Shown here one piece after another: positions 12,529 to 13,997 of a stretch of DNA of 13,997 nt (positions are counted from its first letter, which is position 1; every line of letters starts with the position of its first letter). The DNA lies in assembly GCA_030672805.1 (NCBI GenBank), contig DAOVFR010000031.1:1-13997 (forward strand), given 5' to 3'. The notes under the pieces were generated by a model. That model searched no databases. It saw only the letters and a program-made list of their open reading frames with translations, and was not told the origin of the DNA. The DNA is from Candidatus Krumholzibacteriota bacterium (GTDB taxonomy: Bacteria > Krumholzibacteriota > Krumholzibacteriia > Krumholzibacteriales > Krumholzibacteriaceae). The position numbers and the translations under genes are program-made.

Positions 12529-13809
12529 ATGCCATTGCGGAACATCCTTATTCTCGCCGTGTTCCTGGGGTTGAGCTATCTCTTCTTCGGCCTTTCGATC
12601 AACAACGGGTTCTGGCACGGCGACGACTTTCTCTCTCTCGAACACAGTCTGAAGATGCGCGGAGACCCCCTCTCGGCGTTCGACAGCGCGCCGCCTTATA
12701 AATTTCAACCGCTCGTTTATACGATAAATTGCGTGTTGTTCGGATGGTTCGAGTTCGACGCTCGCGGATATTTCGTCTTCAACATTTTCCTGCACGGGCT
12801 GAACTCGTTCCTCGTCTACCTGCTTGTCCATACCCTGCTGAAAGACCGGACCGTCGCCCTGCTCTCGGGTCTCCTCTTCGTCTTCACCGTCGGGAGCTAC
12901 GGCAAGTCCGTAATGATCGTTTCAGGGCTCGAGGACCTCGTCATCACGGCGCTGACACTTCTTACGATGATCTTCTACTTCAAGAACGAGCTCGATCACG
13001 AGGGGAGATTGCTCTCGGTATGGTTTTTTCTCTCTCTCCTCTTTTTCGCCGCATCAATACTCACAAGAAGTACAAGCTTTTCGATACTGGGAGCTTTCCT
13101 CGCGTTCAGCTTCTTTTTTCACAGGTATAAAGAGAGACGCTCTGTCGGGCCCACCTTCATCGTTCTGCTGTGCCTTGCCGTCGTGGCCCTGATCGTGAAA
13201 ACGCAGGTGTTCCACTACAAACCTCCGTTCTACACGGAAGATCCGGGCATTCCGCGCTTTATCTTCTACGCTTTGAAGAACATGATCAACTACCCGGTAC
13301 GGATGATCTTCCCGGTACATACGTCCTACCTCGTCTCTGAAGCGGGTCCCGCCGTGCGGTTCATCTACCGTTTCGCAACCGAGATTCGCGTGCTGATCGC
13401 CCTGACTGTTATCTCGTACTCGATCTTCGGGTTCATCTTCGGTAACCGGACTATCCGTTTTTTCATCGCCTGGACCTACATAATGGTCCTGCCATTCGCT
13501 TTCTTCCAGTTCCCGAGTGACTGGCTGAACATCCGGCACCTCTACATCGCCTCGGTCGGTTTCGTGATGATCATCTCCGCCGGCGCCGTTTACTGTTCGC
13601 GGCTCATATCCCACCAGCTGTGGCGCCGTTTCGTCCCGCTTCTCGTTCCCGTGTTCTTCATCATAATGTCCCGTTTCATCGTCATACAGCTCGACCGGAG
13701 CTATGAGATCAAGGCTTCCGGCGAACAGACGGTGGAGTACCGGCAGGAGATAGCTCGTGAATTTCCCGAAGTGATGCTGGACGGGGAAGAGTTGAAGCTG
13801 GTCGACTAG
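12529..13809 (+). CDS. Multi-pass membrane protein, GT-C glycosyltransferase-like
   Basis: The 426-residue protein is very hydrophobic, with roughly 10-12 membrane segments. The first is at about 5-24, with others near 80-104, 108-126, 137-151, 161-179, 182-199, 209-226, 287-307, 311-330, 341-360 and 370-390. The first extracytoplasmic loop has WHGDD with Asp32-Asp33, followed by a KFQPLVY segment. An acidic pair in this loop is the hallmark of GT-C enzymes that use polyprenyl-phosphate sugars, such as the PMT/ArnT class. A role in glycosylating an envelope lipid or protein is inferred, and sequence similarity to named families is too low to be specific. The C-terminal 35 residues are soluble and charged. 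ATG 12529 follows GGGGGAG by seven bases. Its stop codon overlaps the stop of the convergent gene. A plain integral membrane protein of unknown function is the fallback call. Confidence 0.7.
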   Translation: MPLRNILILAVFLGLSYLFFGLSINNGFWHGDDFLSLEHSLKMRGDPLSAFDSAPPYKFQPLVYTINCVLFGWFEFDARGYFVFNIFLHGLNSFLVYLLVHTLLKDRTVALLSGLLFVFTVGSYGKSVMIVSGLEDLVITALTLLTMIFYFKNELDHEGRLLSVWFFLSLLFFAASILTRSTSFSILGAFLAFSFFFHRYKERRSVGPTFIVLLCLAVVALIVKTQVFHYKPPFYTEDPGIPRFIFYALKNMINYPVRMIFPVHTSYLVSEAGPAVRFIYRFATEIRVLIALTVISYSIFGFIFGNRTIRFFIAWTYIMVLPFAFFQFPSDWLNIRHLYIASVGFVMIISAGAVYCSRLISHQLWRRFVPLLVPVFFIIMSRFIVIQLDRSYEIKASGEQTVEYRQEIAREFPEVMLDGEELKLVD

Positions 13810-13997
13810 CCCGGATCCGTACCCCCATTCCCCAGCGGTTTCAGCTTCACCGCTCCCGATTTCTCCATCGAGGCGACGTCCCTCTTCCTGACCCTTACAT
13901 TGAAGGTCATAAATCCGTTCTCGACCTTCCGCTTCAGAACCCACGCCCGCTCCTCGACAAGCGCGATCGCCCTGCCGTCATCATGAGGCACCCTGAC
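13806..13997 (-). CDS. hflX: C-terminus of a probable GTPase HflX (partial)
   Basis: The last 63 codons of a minus-strand gene enter from the right edge and end at TAG 13808-13806. The segment reads VPHDDGRAIALVEERAWVL, followed by NGFMTFNVRVRKRDVASMEK. This resembles the small C-terminal domain of HflX, where a 'P...G...A.....GxVL' stretch precedes a 'vrVR' strand. HflX is a ribosome-associated GTPase that splits stalled or stressed 70S ribosomes. The G domain is outside the window, so the call rests on a short, poorly conserved tail and could be wrong; another cytosolic protein is possible. That it is a real coding end is more certain than its name. It converges with the membrane protein gene and overlaps it by three bases. 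Confidence 0.5.
   Translation of the reverse strand, partial: VRVPHDDGRAIALVEERAWVLKRKVENGFMTFNVRVRKRDVASMEKSGAVKLKPLGNGGTDPG

Noticed and set aside
13054..13944. 296-codon minus-strand open frame opposite the membrane protein
   Set aside because: The hydrophobic plus-strand protein with a good ribosome binding site explains the region. This frame is an acidic shadow and conflicts with the coding end called at 13806.

Overview
The window is high-GC bacterial DNA, apart from one clearly A+T-rich insert at about 510-2210. It has no rRNA, tRNA, CRISPR array or transposase. Dense genes, hybrid histidine kinases of the 'HDFNN' type, a DUF222/HNH-like gene and a secreted M49-type lipoprotein would suit an environmental Gram-negative bacterium, perhaps a candidate phylum of the FCB kind. 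That placement is inference; no marker gene fixes the taxonomy.

Layout. (1) 1-483, minus: N-terminal part of a DUF222/HNH-endonuclease-like gene that runs off the left edge and lacks a convincing start. (2) 514-2213: A+T-rich island with a toxin-first higB-higA pair. The antitoxin is fused to an ImmA/IrrE-type (M78) zinc peptidase, and an 8-bp direct repeat brackets the island. (3) 2236-2340: degenerate 25-bp tandem repeat, then a plus-strand zinc alcohol dehydrogenase (2470-3474). (4) 3625-3764: a strongly base-paired element and an intrinsic terminator, both oriented for the minus strand. (5) 9303-3844, minus: a tightly overlapping operon of GAF/PAS hybrid kinase, PAS hybrid kinase and an M49-like zinc-peptidase lipoprotein. 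(6) 9589-10827, plus: M20 metallohydrolase. (7) 12309-10888, minus: aldehyde dehydrogenase. (8) 12529-13809, plus: multi-pass GT-C-like membrane protein. (9) 13997-13806, minus: C-terminus of a probable HflX GTPase, whose stop codon overlaps that of the membrane protein in a CTAG palindrome.

How the genes may work together. The toxin/antitoxin-peptidase pair looks like a self-contained, horizontally acquired module. The two kinases each end in a receiver and lack a DNA-binding output, so they probably signal to an unlinked partner. Translational coupling ties them to an exported peptidase-like protein. The alcohol dehydrogenase, aldehyde dehydrogenase and M20 enzyme are separate transcription units with no evident shared pathway. 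The least explained features are the structured 3' element before the kinase-operon terminator, the 25-bp repeat and the antitoxin-peptidase fusion.
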